64,000 bases of DNA from CALOAD01 sp942491415 (lineage in GTDB: Bacteria > Cyanobacteriota > Vampirovibrionia > Gastranaerophilales > CALOAD01), in assembly GCA_942491415.1 (NCBI GenBank), contig CALOAD010000008.1, forward strand, positions 62,001-126,000, written 5' to 3'. Shown here in pieces: positions 9,426 through 17,843 of this stretch; position 1 is the first letter of the stretch; the number at the start of each line of letters is the position of its first letter. The notes under the pieces are model-generated. The model did no database searches. It was given only the letters and a program-made list of their open reading frames with translations, and was not told the origin of the DNA. The position numbers and the translations under genes are program-made.

Positions 9426-11342
9426 TCATCGTTTGTTTTCTCGGTTTTCTAACAATTTTGTTTTTTGTTGTTTGAGTTGTTCTCTTACCTGGTATTGTAG
9501 CTGTAGAGATGTCATTTCATCATCATTAGCTGTTCTATACTCGGTTTTTAGCTTTTCAAAGTTTTGGATATTATTATAGCTCTTAATGCACTCTATATTT
9601 TCGTTAATATATTCTTTAATTCTATTTGCATCGAGCATTTTTTTATCTTCAACCGAAAAGATTATGTCTACCAGTTCATTTTTTACTTCTTCATTATCCG
9701 CCAAAACCGTCAGTATAGAGTTTGTAAGTTGTTCTACATCATTAGTCTTTTGAGATAATTTTTCTGCGTGCTCCTTTATTAATGCCAACTTTGGTTCTGT
9801 AAATTCAATGTTTGATAAAATTTGATTTAAACTTTCAAAAGTAAGTTTGCCTTCTTCTATAAAATAAAAGCTCAATAAATTTTTTTGCGCAATTATGTGC
9901 TTTTTTGAAGTTTTTGTTACAAATCTAGTATTTCTTTTAATAGAAGTTGTTTTCAGTGACAAACCTCTGTTTAACTCTTCTCTAAGCGCTTTTTCATCAA
10001 CTCTAATAATTTGAGCAATTTTATTTATATATTCATTTCTTGTAATAGAATTGTTGACCTCTGAAATGACCGGTGTAATGGCTTTTATAAGCTTCATTTT
10101 CTTTTGGGGGGTGTTTAGTTCTCCAAAAGAACTAAGTACGTTATCTATTTGAAAATCAATCAATAACGGTGCTTTTTCAACATGCTTCTTATAAGCATCT
10201 ACACCTTCTGTGCGGATAAATTCATCAGGATCTTTGCCCGTACTTGTTTTTACGACTCTAACTTCGCAGGAATATTTACCTTTACTTGCTTCATGTCCAA
10301 AACTTTCGTCAAATTGCTTTATTTCGCCCAGGTCGCCCAAAGAGTTTTTAATTATCTCAGCACCTCTGTTTGTTGCGTTTATTCCCGCTGTATCAGAATC
10401 AAAAGCTAAATAAATGCGCCTGGAGGGGGTAAATCTTGAGATGAGTTTAATGTGTTGATCTGTTAATGATGTTCCTGAAGAAGCTACAGCGTTTTTAATT
10501 CCGTGAGCATGAGCTGTTATTACATCAAAATAACCTTCCATTATCAATACTCTATCTTCAGCTTTTATTGCGTTAATCCCTTGATAAAGCCCGTATAAAA
10601 TACGGCTTTTGTTATAGGCGGGAGTTTCAGGAGAGTTTAGATATTTGGGGTTTTGACCGTCTTCTAACGCTCTAGCTCCAAAAGCTACGACATTTCCTTT
10701 TTCATCGTGGATGGGTATAATTATTCGATCTCTAAATCTATCTAGAAAGCCTTTTCCGTTAGATCTTTGAGAAACTAAACCTGCTTTATCCAAAAGATCC
10801 ATTGTGAATTTTTCTGTGTTAACAAGGTAATTTATAAGGGCATCAAATTGTTTAGGAGCATATCCTATTTGATATTCAGTCAAAATAGCGTCGCTTAAAT
10901 CTCTATTATTTAAGTATTCTTTTGCTTTTAAAGCTTCCTGATTGTTTTTTAACTGTTGTGAATAAAAATGAGCCGCTTTTTGGTTAACTTCATATATTTG
11001 TTTTTTTAGTTCGGCTTTTTCTGAGGAAAAGCCTGTATTAGGCATTTCTAATCCGAATTTTTGCGCCAGCTCTGTTATTACTTCCATAAATGATTGATTT
11101 TGTAGTTTCATCAAAAAGCTGATAGAATCACCACCTGCTCCGCAACCAAAGCATTTGTAGATACCTTTTTCGGGATTAACCGAAAAAGATGGAGTTTTTT
11201 CTTGATGAAAAGGACAAACTCCCCAGAAGTTTCTTCCGGATTTTTTAAGCACAACATGTTCAGATACAGTATCAACTATATCTAATCTGTCTTTTATTTC
11301 TTGAACTATGTCTGAGTTGCTTAATTTCATCTGGTTTGTCAT
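9426..11342 (-). CDS. dnaG: DNA primase
   Basis: Makes RNA primers at the replication fork. The N-terminal CHC2 zinc finger has Cys43, His46, Cys64 and Cys67 (CPFHQEKTPSF...YKCFGCGAGG). The catalytic core contains the Toprim motifs RVLIMEGYFDV and YLAFDSDTAG. The C-terminal third is less conserved, as expected for the helicase-binding domain. The 638 residues are a normal length. RBS GGAAGA sits 5 bases before ATG; a second in-frame Met four codons on is also possible. It lies in an operon with dgt upstream and rpoD downstream. Confidence 0.97.
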   Translation of the reverse strand: MTNQMKLSNSDIVQEIKDRLDIVDTVSEHVVLKKSGRNFWGVCPFHQEKTPSFSVNPEKGIYKCFGCGAGGDSISFLMKLQNQSFMEVITELAQKFGLEMPNTGFSSEKAELKKQIYEVNQKAAHFYSQQLKNNQEALKAKEYLNNRDLSDAILTEYQIGYAPKQFDALINYLVNTEKFTMDLLDKAGLVSQRSNGKGFLDRFRDRIIIPIHDEKGNVVAFGARALEDGQNPKYLNSPETPAYNKSRILYGLYQGINAIKAEDRVLIMEGYFDVITAHAHGIKNAVASSGTSLTDQHIKLISRFTPSRRIYLAFDSDTAGINATNRGAEIIKNSLGDLGEIKQFDESFGHEASKGKYSCEVRVVKTSTGKDPDEFIRTEGVDAYKKHVEKAPLLIDFQIDNVLSSFGELNTPQKKMKLIKAITPVISEVNNSITRNEYINKIAQIIRVDEKALREELNRGLSLKTTSIKRNTRFVTKTSKKHIIAQKNLLSFYFIEEGKLTFESLNQILSNIEFTEPKLALIKEHAEKLSQKTNDVEQLTNSILTVLADNEEVKNELVDIIFSVEDKKMLDANRIKEYINENIECIKSYNNIQNFEKLKTEYRTANDDEMTSLQLQYQVREQLKQQKTKLLENRENKR

Positions 11343-11381
11343 TTATTCTTCCGTGGTTATAAACATATATCTTCTACTACA

Positions 11382-12431
11382 CTATTTGCACAATATTTGA
11401 TTTTTTTCGGCTAATTTAAGCAAAAATCCATCATCTGTTTGAAGGCTCATCGGTTTAGGAATAAAGTTATCTTCGTACAGCTGTATAGCATATCGATCTG
11501 TCATGCCGGCAATAAAGTCTGCTACTGTTGTTTCTGTTAATAATTCATTTGTTGAATTTACTTGGGGATTGTTTTTGAGTGCTTCTTTATAAAAGTTAAA
11601 CAATTCTTTAATTATTTTCTTTGCTTTTCCTTCTTCTTTTTTTGCAACAAAATCAACATAGACGTTATCAAACATCCAGTCTCTGAGCTTTTCCATCATT
11701 GCAAAGCATTTATCGGACATAATTATTTTATTTTTATCATAACTGCTTAAAATAAGGTCTTTAACCATAAAACTTATACGTCTGCTGTGACGGGTTCCAA
11801 AATAGTCATTACATTCTTTTGGAATATCTTCGATCTTTAAAACACCCGCTCTTATTGAATCGTCTATATCATGATTTAAATATGCAATTTTATCAGCTAT
11901 TTTAACTATTTGTCCTTCAAGAGTTTGAGGAGGGGTGCAATCATAAGAATGGTTCAAAATACCTTCAATTGTCTCATATGTTAGGTTTAAATCTTCAATA
12001 AGTGATACAACTCTAACACTTTGCTCGTTATGTTTAAAACCGTTTTGTAACAGTTCATTTAGTACTGATTCTCCGGAGTGACCAAAAGGCGTATGCCCTA
12101 AATCATGCCCAAGTGCAATTGCTTCTGTTAAATCTTCATTCAACTTTAAAGCGCGAGCTATTGTCCTTGATATTTGAGCAACCTCAAGAGTGTGAGTCAT
12201 TCTTGTTCTGTAATGATCTCCCAATGGAGATATATAAACCTGTGTTTTGTGCTTCAGGCGTCTAAAAGCCTTGCAATGTAAGATTTTGTCTCGATCTCGC
12301 TGATATTCAGAGCGAATATCGCAGATATTTTCTTCATGCTTTCTACCTTTAGTACAATTACTCTTTGCTGCGTATATACTAAGATAGTTATTTTCAAATT
12401 CAATTTGTGATTCTTTTGGTGTCAATTGCAT
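11382..12431 (-). CDS. dgt: Deoxyguanosinetriphosphate triphosphohydrolase-like protein
   Basis: HD-superfamily dNTP triphosphohydrolase that adjusts dNTP pools. Signatures: DRDKILHCKAFRRLKHKTQV, HYRTRMTHTLEVAQI, and the metal-binding HD in LGHDLGHTPFGHSGE, then IVKIADKIAYLNHDIDD. At about 350 residues it belongs to the short clade common outside the enterobacteria. The start is uncertain: ATG 12431 is preferred over TTG 12446, and neither has a strong RBS. It sits 39 bases upstream of dnaG on the same strand, so nucleotide supply, primase and sigma factor are probably co-expressed. Confidence 0.92.
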   Translation of the reverse strand: MQLTPKESQIEFENNYLSIYAAKSNCTKGRKHEENICDIRSEYQRDRDKILHCKAFRRLKHKTQVYISPLGDHYRTRMTHTLEVAQISRTIARALKLNEDLTEAIALGHDLGHTPFGHSGESVLNELLQNGFKHNEQSVRVVSLIEDLNLTYETIEGILNHSYDCTPPQTLEGQIVKIADKIAYLNHDIDDSIRAGVLKIEDIPKECNDYFGTRHSRRISFMVKDLILSSYDKNKIIMSDKCFAMMEKLRDWMFDNVYVDFVAKKEEGKAKKIIKELFNFYKEALKNNPQVNSTNELLTETTVADFIAGMTDRYAIQLYEDNFIPKPMSLQTDDGFLLKLAEKNQILCK

Positions 12432-12697
12432 TATTAAAATGTCCAAAACCCTGTAAGCATAAGAAGCCTTGGTAGTATAACAAATAAGTGTACTTTTTGC
12501 ACTAAATCTTAAATAATTAATCTGATATTTTTATAAATCTTAATATAAATATTAAAGTTATTATTGAATTTTGAGAAATTTCCTAAATGAAAAAGAAAAA
12601 ATTTTAAAAAAGTATCAAAGTTTTAAAAAAATGTGTCGATGTTAAAATAAGAAAGAGAAGTTTTTTCTAAATGGTAAGAATTAAGAAGGCATCAATT

Positions 12698-14053
12698 ATG
12701 ACAACAGAGACCACTATTGGAGGCGAATTTTTGAGCGAGCATCCTGATAAAATTTTAGAAAATGATCCGATGGAAGCAATCTTTGCCCTTAATCTCGGCG
12801 ATTTTGTAACCGAACATTTAATTTCTGATGATCTTTTAGGCAAGATTAATACATCTGTGCAAGATAAAGTGTCAGGCTTAAAAAATCAATTAAAAGAACT
12901 TATTTCTATTTACTCACTTGATAATACCCTTACTTTACTAGGTTTTAGCAGTGAAGAAGATTTTATTATCTATAATTCAATCGCAAAAACAATATCTCAA
13001 ATGTTAGAAATTGACGCATGTCATATATTTTTAACAACAGAGTATGCAAAAACTCTTGATAAAGAAAATAAATTTGATTTAATTTTAGCCGGTAGTTCAA
13101 AAACTGTATCAAAAGAAGTAAAATCTTCTATCGGTTGTAATCTTAAAGATGAGCAAAACCCCTTAACACAATCGTTTATGATGGGTGAGAGCATCTATAA
13201 AACAGATATTTCTACAACAAGTGTTTTAAATAATGGTGAAATTATCAAAACATTGCTAACAATTCCAATGGTGAGCAACTCGGGTGAAGTTGGCGTGATT
13301 TCTCTTGAATGTACTGATAATAGAGAAATACTGCCTGAATTTATTGCACTTCTTGAAATTACCGCAAGATTATTCGTGACTTCAATGAATTTGCAACGTT
13401 TAATTGAAGATACGCAAAATCTTTTAGACAATCCAAATCCAACACCAATGGAATTAAGACACTTACGAACTGAATTAACGGCTGTTATCGGTGATTTAGG
13501 CGATGAGCAGCAAATGTTCGTAGAAGCAATGGCTAGCGCTGTAGACGCAAAAGGTCATTATGTAAAAGAACATTCCACAAAAGTGGCTAAACTTGCAAGA
13601 CGTATCGCAGAATACTTGCATTTGAACGAAAAAACTACAGATTTAATCTATTATGCAGGTTTATTGCAAAATATCGGCAAAATAACTTTGCCTGAAGAGC
13701 TTTTCAACAAAAAAGAAAAACTATCAAAAGAAGATTGGGAAAAACTTGAAAACCATCCAAACGTCGGTGTTAATCTTCTTATGAAAATAAATTTCTTATC
13801 CGAGGTTATTCCTTATATTCATTATCATCGTGAAAGATGGAATGGAAAAGGTGAACCTGAAGGTTTATCCGGTAATAGCATTCCGTTAGGTTCTAGAATT
13901 ATAGCGGTTGCGGATGCTTATCAAGCTATGGTGGCGGAAAGACCGTATAGAAGACCTATTTCAAATGATAAAGCACTGGAAATTATAAAATCTGAATCAG
14001 GCGAAAAATGGGATCCTATAATTGTAGATGCTTTGGTTGAAATTAGGACTTAA
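12698..14053 (+). CDS. GAF domain plus degenerate HD-GYP-domain protein
   Basis: N-terminal ~240 residues form a GAF-like sensor region (LTIPMVSNSGEVGVISLECTD), joined by a helix to an HD-GYP fold (about residues 270-445). HD-GYP enzymes degrade cyclic di-GMP. Here the HD dyad in LL-HD-IGK is replaced by Gln324-Asn325, and the GYP loop reads Gly385-Glu386-Pro387. Other ligands remain (GHYVKEHS, ENHPNVG, IHYHRERWNGKGEP, ADAYQAM). Catalysis is therefore doubtful and it may be a ligand sensor. Start ATG 12698 has AAGAAGG 8 bases upstream; the longer frame from 12671 has a poorer RBS. It is transcribed divergently from dgt. Confidence 0.85.
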   Translation: MTTETTIGGEFLSEHPDKILENDPMEAIFALNLGDFVTEHLISDDLLGKINTSVQDKVSGLKNQLKELISIYSLDNTLTLLGFSSEEDFIIYNSIAKTISQMLEIDACHIFLTTEYAKTLDKENKFDLILAGSSKTVSKEVKSSIGCNLKDEQNPLTQSFMMGESIYKTDISTTSVLNNGEIIKTLLTIPMVSNSGEVGVISLECTDNREILPEFIALLEITARLFVTSMNLQRLIEDTQNLLDNPNPTPMELRHLRTELTAVIGDLGDEQQMFVEAMASAVDAKGHYVKEHSTKVAKLARRIAEYLHLNEKTTDLIYYAGLLQNIGKITLPEELFNKKEKLSKEDWEKLENHPNVGVNLLMKINFLSEVIPYIHYHRERWNGKGEPEGLSGNSIPLGSRIIAVADAYQAMVAERPYRRPISNDKALEIIKSESGEKWDPIIVDALVEIRT

Positions 14054-14080
14054 GTAAAAGTATGTATATTAAAAATAAAA

Positions 14081-14103
14081 AAACACCCTTGGGGTGTTTT
14101 TTT
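14081..14103. terminator. Bidirectional terminator between convergent genes
   Basis: AACACCC/GGGTGTT hairpin with a 3-base loop and A/T runs on both sides. It serves the HD-GYP-like gene (+); its end touches the stop of the convergent phosphoesterase gene. Confidence 0.8.
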
Positions 14104-14914
14104 ATTTGCAAGCACTAAGTTTAAATAATGTTATCTCAGGAGTAGAATTCAATCTGGGAGTTTTTATATAAAATTTCTTGTTAAAAATTTCAGGAGTGAG
14201 CAAAGATGTGCCAATTCCACGATTAACATAAAGTTTTGAAATACCGTATTTATAGATTCCTTTTATAAATTCACAACCTAAAATTGATTTATAAATAGAG
14301 TTTAAAATTTCTGAATAAAACTGACATCCGTGAGTATGCCCCGATAAAACAATTGAAGGTCTATGTCTTGCAAATTCTTTGAAATTAATAGGGTTGTGAG
14401 TTAAAAATATACAGTTTTTTTGATCATTAATATTTTTCATCATTTTAAAAATATTTTGATCGCCGAGTTCAATATCATCTGCTCCCGCAATATTAACAGG
14501 AGTTCCTTTTATGAAAAGTTTTTCAGACTCATTCACTAGTATTCTTATATCCGCTTTATTATAAGCATCTATAATTGCCTGTCCATCATCACCATCGGAA
14601 TGGTCATGATTGCCTAAGCAAGCATATTTTCCAAAAGTAGCATTTATTTGCTTTAACATAGATATTAAATCAGGAATATATTTTTTGCCGTTGCAAATTA
14701 CGTCTCCTGTAATTACAACTATATCGGCTTTTAAAGAATTAACGCGATCAACAGTTTCTTCAATTAGGGCTTTATTCCAACGATTAATATGAAGGTCTGA
14801 AATTTGAACAACTCTGAGTCCGTTTAATTGTTCACTAAAATTTTTTAATTTTAGCTCTTGTTCGTTTATTTCAACTTTTTCTTGTCCTAGGAAAGATTTA
14901 ATGTTTATATGCAT
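14102..14914 (-). CDS. Calcineurin-like metallophosphoesterase (YkuE/YaeI type)
   Basis: 270 residues with all metallophosphoesterase motifs in order: QISDLHINRW, VVITGDVICNG, CLGNHDHSDG, FLTHNP and VLSGHTHGCQF. These ligate a dinuclear metal centre. The family includes membrane-associated lipid phosphatases (YkuE, LpxG), but no membrane segment is visible here and the substrate cannot be predicted. RBS AAGGATAATTT precedes ATG. It is the last ordinary gene before the nuclease/PP-loop array. Confidence 0.85.
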   Translation of the reverse strand: MHINIKSFLGQEKVEINEQELKLKNFSEQLNGLRVVQISDLHINRWNKALIEETVDRVNSLKADIVVITGDVICNGKKYIPDLISMLKQINATFGKYACLGNHDHSDGDDGQAIIDAYNKADIRILVNESEKLFIKGTPVNIAGADDIELGDQNIFKMMKNINDQKNCIFLTHNPINFKEFARHRPSIVLSGHTHGCQFYSEILNSIYKSILGCEFIKGIYKYGISKLYVNRGIGTSLLTPEIFNKKFYIKTPRLNSTPEITLFKLSACK

Positions 14915-15051
14915 AAATTATCCTTGAAATATACAAATTGAATATTTATATCAACAATTTAGCACATTGAATCTATTTAATTCCACAAAAATTATGATTT
15001 AAAAAGCCTTAGTTAATTTTTAAATCACAACCTTTTTGATAATATAATTGT

Positions 15052-16812
15052 ATGAAAACTTTAAAATTCGGCTTTACCATAATTATTTTACTCTTTTTAC
15101 TTTGGCTTTGTATTGACCATTTCTGGGGTTACAAGGTTTTAAAAGTTATAGATGGCGATACTCTCTATGTCGATCTAAATCGTAATAATAGGGCTGAAAC
15201 GGAAGAAAAAATCAGAATAAAGTCTATAGATACTTTTGAAACAAAATATTCTTATCAATTATCAAAGCAATCAAGAAATTTTGGTATAACTAAAAAACAA
15301 GCTTTAGGGCTTGGTTATTTAGGCAAGGAATTTGCAAAGAAAAAGCTTTTGAATAAAAGAGTCAAATTGCAAATAGAAGGCAAAGGGGATTTTAACAGAA
15401 AACTTGCTCATATTTATATTAACGGTAAAAACTATGAAAAATTAATCTTAAAAGAAGGCTTAGCTACTGTTTATAAACGTGCTGATGACGCAGAAAAATA
15501 CCTGCAATATGAGAATACAGATAAAATAAAGCAAAATGCCCAAAAAGTCCAAAATTTAGACCTTGTGATATTGAATCTAAAAAACAACAAATATCATAAA
15601 CCCTACTGCAAATACGCCCGAAATATCAGCAGATTTGAGCTGGTAGAGAAGAAAAACCTGTCTCAAAATGCTAAAGAAGCAGGGTGTTGTGAAAAATTAA
15701 AAGATTATAAGTCAAGTAAATTTGATGAAAAAATTTTTTTAAAAGATTTGGAAAAGAATAAAGCAGAAATGTTTTTTGTAAATCCAGTAAATGTTAAATA
15801 TTCAGAAAATAGTTGTTTAAATTCGGTTTGTGGTTCATTATTAACCTTGATAAAAAGTGCTCATAAAAGTATTGATATAGCAGCCTATGGTTATTACGGG
15901 CAAGATGATATTATAAACGCTTTAAGAGCTGCTAAACAACGAGGTGTAAAAATAAGAGGTGTTGTAGATGATACAACATACAAATTTTATCTTGATACAA
16001 AAAAAGTACAATCTGAATTTGGATTTAAACAAGATTTTTTCACGCCAATTGGTTCAGGTAAAAAATTTAAATCAAAATTTACTCGGGAAACATCAGCATT
16101 AATGCATAATAAATTTGCAATTATAGATAATAAATATCTTTGGACAGGGTCAACTAATATTACAGATAGTGGAATGACAAAAAATGCCAATAATTCCATA
16201 GTTTTTTATTCTTCAGATATTTCTAATATTTACTTGCAAGAATTTAATCAAATGTACACAAATAATAAGTTTCATTCATTGAAAGATAAAATTTTAAATG
16301 CAAAAAATATAAAACTTAAAAAAGATTTCGATATATCGATTTATTTTTCTCCCAAGGATAAAGCTTTAAGGAATGCTGTAATACCTTTAATAAATGAATC
16401 TACAGAAACTATAGAAATAATGATTTTTTATTTAACCAACAAAAAAGTGGTAAAAGCATTAGAAGACGCCCACTTTCGAGGTGTTAAAGTCAGAATTATA
16501 ATGGATTTTGAACCAACTGCGGAAATATATAGCCCAATAGATAGACTTAGAAAATTAGGTGTTTTAGTAAAAGCTGAGAATTGGGCAGGTAAAATGCATA
16601 TGAAAACAGCTATATTTGATAGAAAAAAAGTTGTGCTTGGTAGTACAAATTGGACTAGTACAGCAGAATATGTTAATGATGAAAATCTTTTAGTAATAAA
16701 AAATCCAGTTATCACAACCAAAGTTTATAATGAATTTGAAAGGCTCTGGAATTCCATACCTGATAAATATTTAAAAATAAAAGCTTCAAAAAAATATTTT
16801 AAGAAAAAATAG
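15052..16812 (+). CDS. Membrane-anchored SNase-PLD nuclease, unit 1
   Basis: Order seen: basic N-terminus and one TM (residues 6-20, predicted N-in/C-out); thermonuclease-like domain (about 28-165) with Arg55, Glu63 and Arg116 matching the S. aureus catalytic Arg35/Glu43/Arg87; a Cys/His segment (YHKPYCKYA...GCC, about 181-213) resembling a small metal site; then a phospholipase-D-type nuclease with two intact HKD motifs (His352-Lys354-Asp359 and His516-Lys518-Asp523), each followed by GSTN. It is probably an extracytoplasmic nuclease acting on DNA or RNA. Unlike units 2-4 it lacks the C-terminal Cys/Asp tail. No Shine-Dalgarno sequence is visible. Its 3' end overlaps the convergent PP-loop gene by 14 bases. 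586 residues; biological target unknown. Confidence 0.85.
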   Translation: MKTLKFGFTIIILLFLLWLCIDHFWGYKVLKVIDGDTLYVDLNRNNRAETEEKIRIKSIDTFETKYSYQLSKQSRNFGITKKQALGLGYLGKEFAKKKLLNKRVKLQIEGKGDFNRKLAHIYINGKNYEKLILKEGLATVYKRADDAEKYLQYENTDKIKQNAQKVQNLDLVILNLKNNKYHKPYCKYARNISRFELVEKKNLSQNAKEAGCCEKLKDYKSSKFDEKIFLKDLEKNKAEMFFVNPVNVKYSENSCLNSVCGSLLTLIKSAHKSIDIAAYGYYGQDDIINALRAAKQRGVKIRGVVDDTTYKFYLDTKKVQSEFGFKQDFFTPIGSGKKFKSKFTRETSALMHNKFAIIDNKYLWTGSTNITDSGMTKNANNSIVFYSSDISNIYLQEFNQMYTNNKFHSLKDKILNAKNIKLKKDFDISIYFSPKDKALRNAVIPLINESTETIEIMIFYLTNKKVVKALEDAHFRGVKVRIIMDFEPTAEIYSPIDRLRKLGVLVKAENWAGKMHMKTAIFDRKKVVLGSTNWTSTAEYVNDENLLVIKNPVITTKVYNEFERLWNSIPDKYLKIKASKKYFKKK

Positions 16813-17596
16813 TTATTAAACTTGAGGATAAATCAGTGTTTTCAAGCTTTTTTGTCATAGAATACTTTTCTTTTATTTTTTTTCTATTTTCTGGCTCTAT
16901 AAGTTTTTTTAACGATAAATCTTTAATCCAATAAAAATAACCTTTTTTAATTTTGTCGTTATTGTAATATTCATAATTCATAGCTTTTTGAAATAATTTT
17001 GGGTGGTTTTCATATAATCCGATCCATTCTATTTTTTTCTGATAAAAACAAAAATAACAACCGGAACGACTTCTCCAGTTGTAATAATCGGGGAAGCCTA
17101 TTCCAGCTTTAGTTAATATATTTTCAATGTCTTTTTTTATGAGCCCTTTTTCCACAAAAGGAAAAGAAGCTTTTATATGCTCGCCGACACTTTTATCGTT
17201 AGTAGCTCTATGGGATTCATCTGCTCTAATTCCTATATATAAATTTACGAGCTGTTTTTTTGAATTCTTTAGTTTGTCGAAAATATATTTATTAAAGGTT
17301 TTTGTTTTTAATTCAAAAGTACACCAACGATTATATTGAGTTGGTAAATATCCATTGCAATTAATCAAATGTTCAAAACTCTTTTCAGGCTTTATTCGAG
17401 TGATTTTTTTATTTAAATAAACTTCTATTTTATTCAAATAATCATAAGTTTCAGGCAAATCACAACCGGTATCGCAAAAAACATACTCAATTTTTTCGTG
17501 GATTTCGGGCATATTTTCTTTTATATAAAACGCCAGTGCTGTAGAGTCCTTACCACCCGATAGACTTAGTATATGATATTCCTTTTCTTGTTCCAT
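16799..17596 (-). CDS. PP-loop ATP pyrophosphatase, PAPS-reductase/DndC-like, unit 1
   Basis: 265 residues. The PP-loop SGGKDS (13-18) binds ATP and activates a substrate by adenylation. GIRADESHR and PFVEKGL match the PAPS-reductase-like family. Three invariant cysteines, Cys92 (RWCT) and Cys180/Cys183 (GCYFC), could hold an Fe-S cluster as in thiolation enzymes. The C-terminal ECGxH-type motif of true CysH is absent, so assimilatory sulfate reduction is unlikely. Soluble, with no signal peptide. The first ~75 residues are shared almost exactly with units 2 and 3; the rest is divergent. The substrate (DNA, RNA or small molecule) is unknown. Confidence 0.82.
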   Translation of the reverse strand: MEQEKEYHILSLSGGKDSTALAFYIKENMPEIHEKIEYVFCDTGCDLPETYDYLNKIEVYLNKKITRIKPEKSFEHLINCNGYLPTQYNRWCTFELKTKTFNKYIFDKLKNSKKQLVNLYIGIRADESHRATNDKSVGEHIKASFPFVEKGLIKKDIENILTKAGIGFPDYYNWRSRSGCYFCFYQKKIEWIGLYENHPKLFQKAMNYEYYNNDKIKKGYFYWIKDLSLKKLIEPENRKKIKEKYSMTKKLENTDLSSSLITIFS

Positions 17597-17602
17597 GTAA
17601 AA

Positions 17603-17809
17603 CTAACACTCCCAACGACTTTGTAAATATAAACAACTGTTTACTTTTATCAGGATAGCATATTTTTTTGTTTTGTAAACCCCTATATTCAGAATCAGGT
17701 CTTTTTTTGAGGTTAATAAATCTTTAGCGGCAGGAATTTTAATATAAGAATTTATTAAAAGAACGTATTGCTTTTTACCGTCTTCTTTTTCATAGACCCT
17801 AATTTTTGC
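17603..17809 (-). pseudogene. AbrB-like gene remnant in the inter-unit spacer
   Basis: The minus frame reads AKIRVYEKEDGKKQYVLLIN..., then KKDLILNIGVYKTKKYAILIKV, which resembles an AbrB/SpoVT-type DNA-binding domain by pattern. No sensible start exists, because the frame continues back into antisense of the next nuclease. In the other two spacers (20485-20730 and 23418-23663) one base fewer in a T/A run at the same place closes the frame early. It is probably a fossil of a regulator captured in the spacer. The family assignment is tentative. Confidence 0.35.
17652..17679 (-). promoter_or_regulatory. Conserved promoter of the PP-loop genes
   Basis: On the minus strand TTTACA (17674-17679), a 16-base spacer and TATCCT (17652-17657) resemble a sigma-70 promoter. 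The same boxes recur at 20540-20567, 23473-23500 and 26451-26478. The repeat at the right edge of the array ends three bases after the -35 box, so exactly this promoter is retained. GTTTAC...GTAAAC half-sites and TAAACA/TGTTTA flank it and could be operator arms. Confidence 0.5.
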
Positions 17810-17829
17810 AGATAAATCACAACCTTTTT

Positions 17830-17840
17830 GATAATATAAT
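17830..17840 (+). promoter_or_regulatory. Possible -10 element of nuclease genes, giving leaderless mRNA
   Basis: TTTTTGATAATATAATTGT immediately precedes the ATG in all four units. Either GATAAT (17830-17835) or TATAAT (17835-17840) would act as -10 and place the start site at or a few bases from the ATG. No Shine-Dalgarno sequence is present. Copies lie just before 15052, 20731 and 23664. Confidence 0.4.
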
Positions 17841-17843
17841 TGT

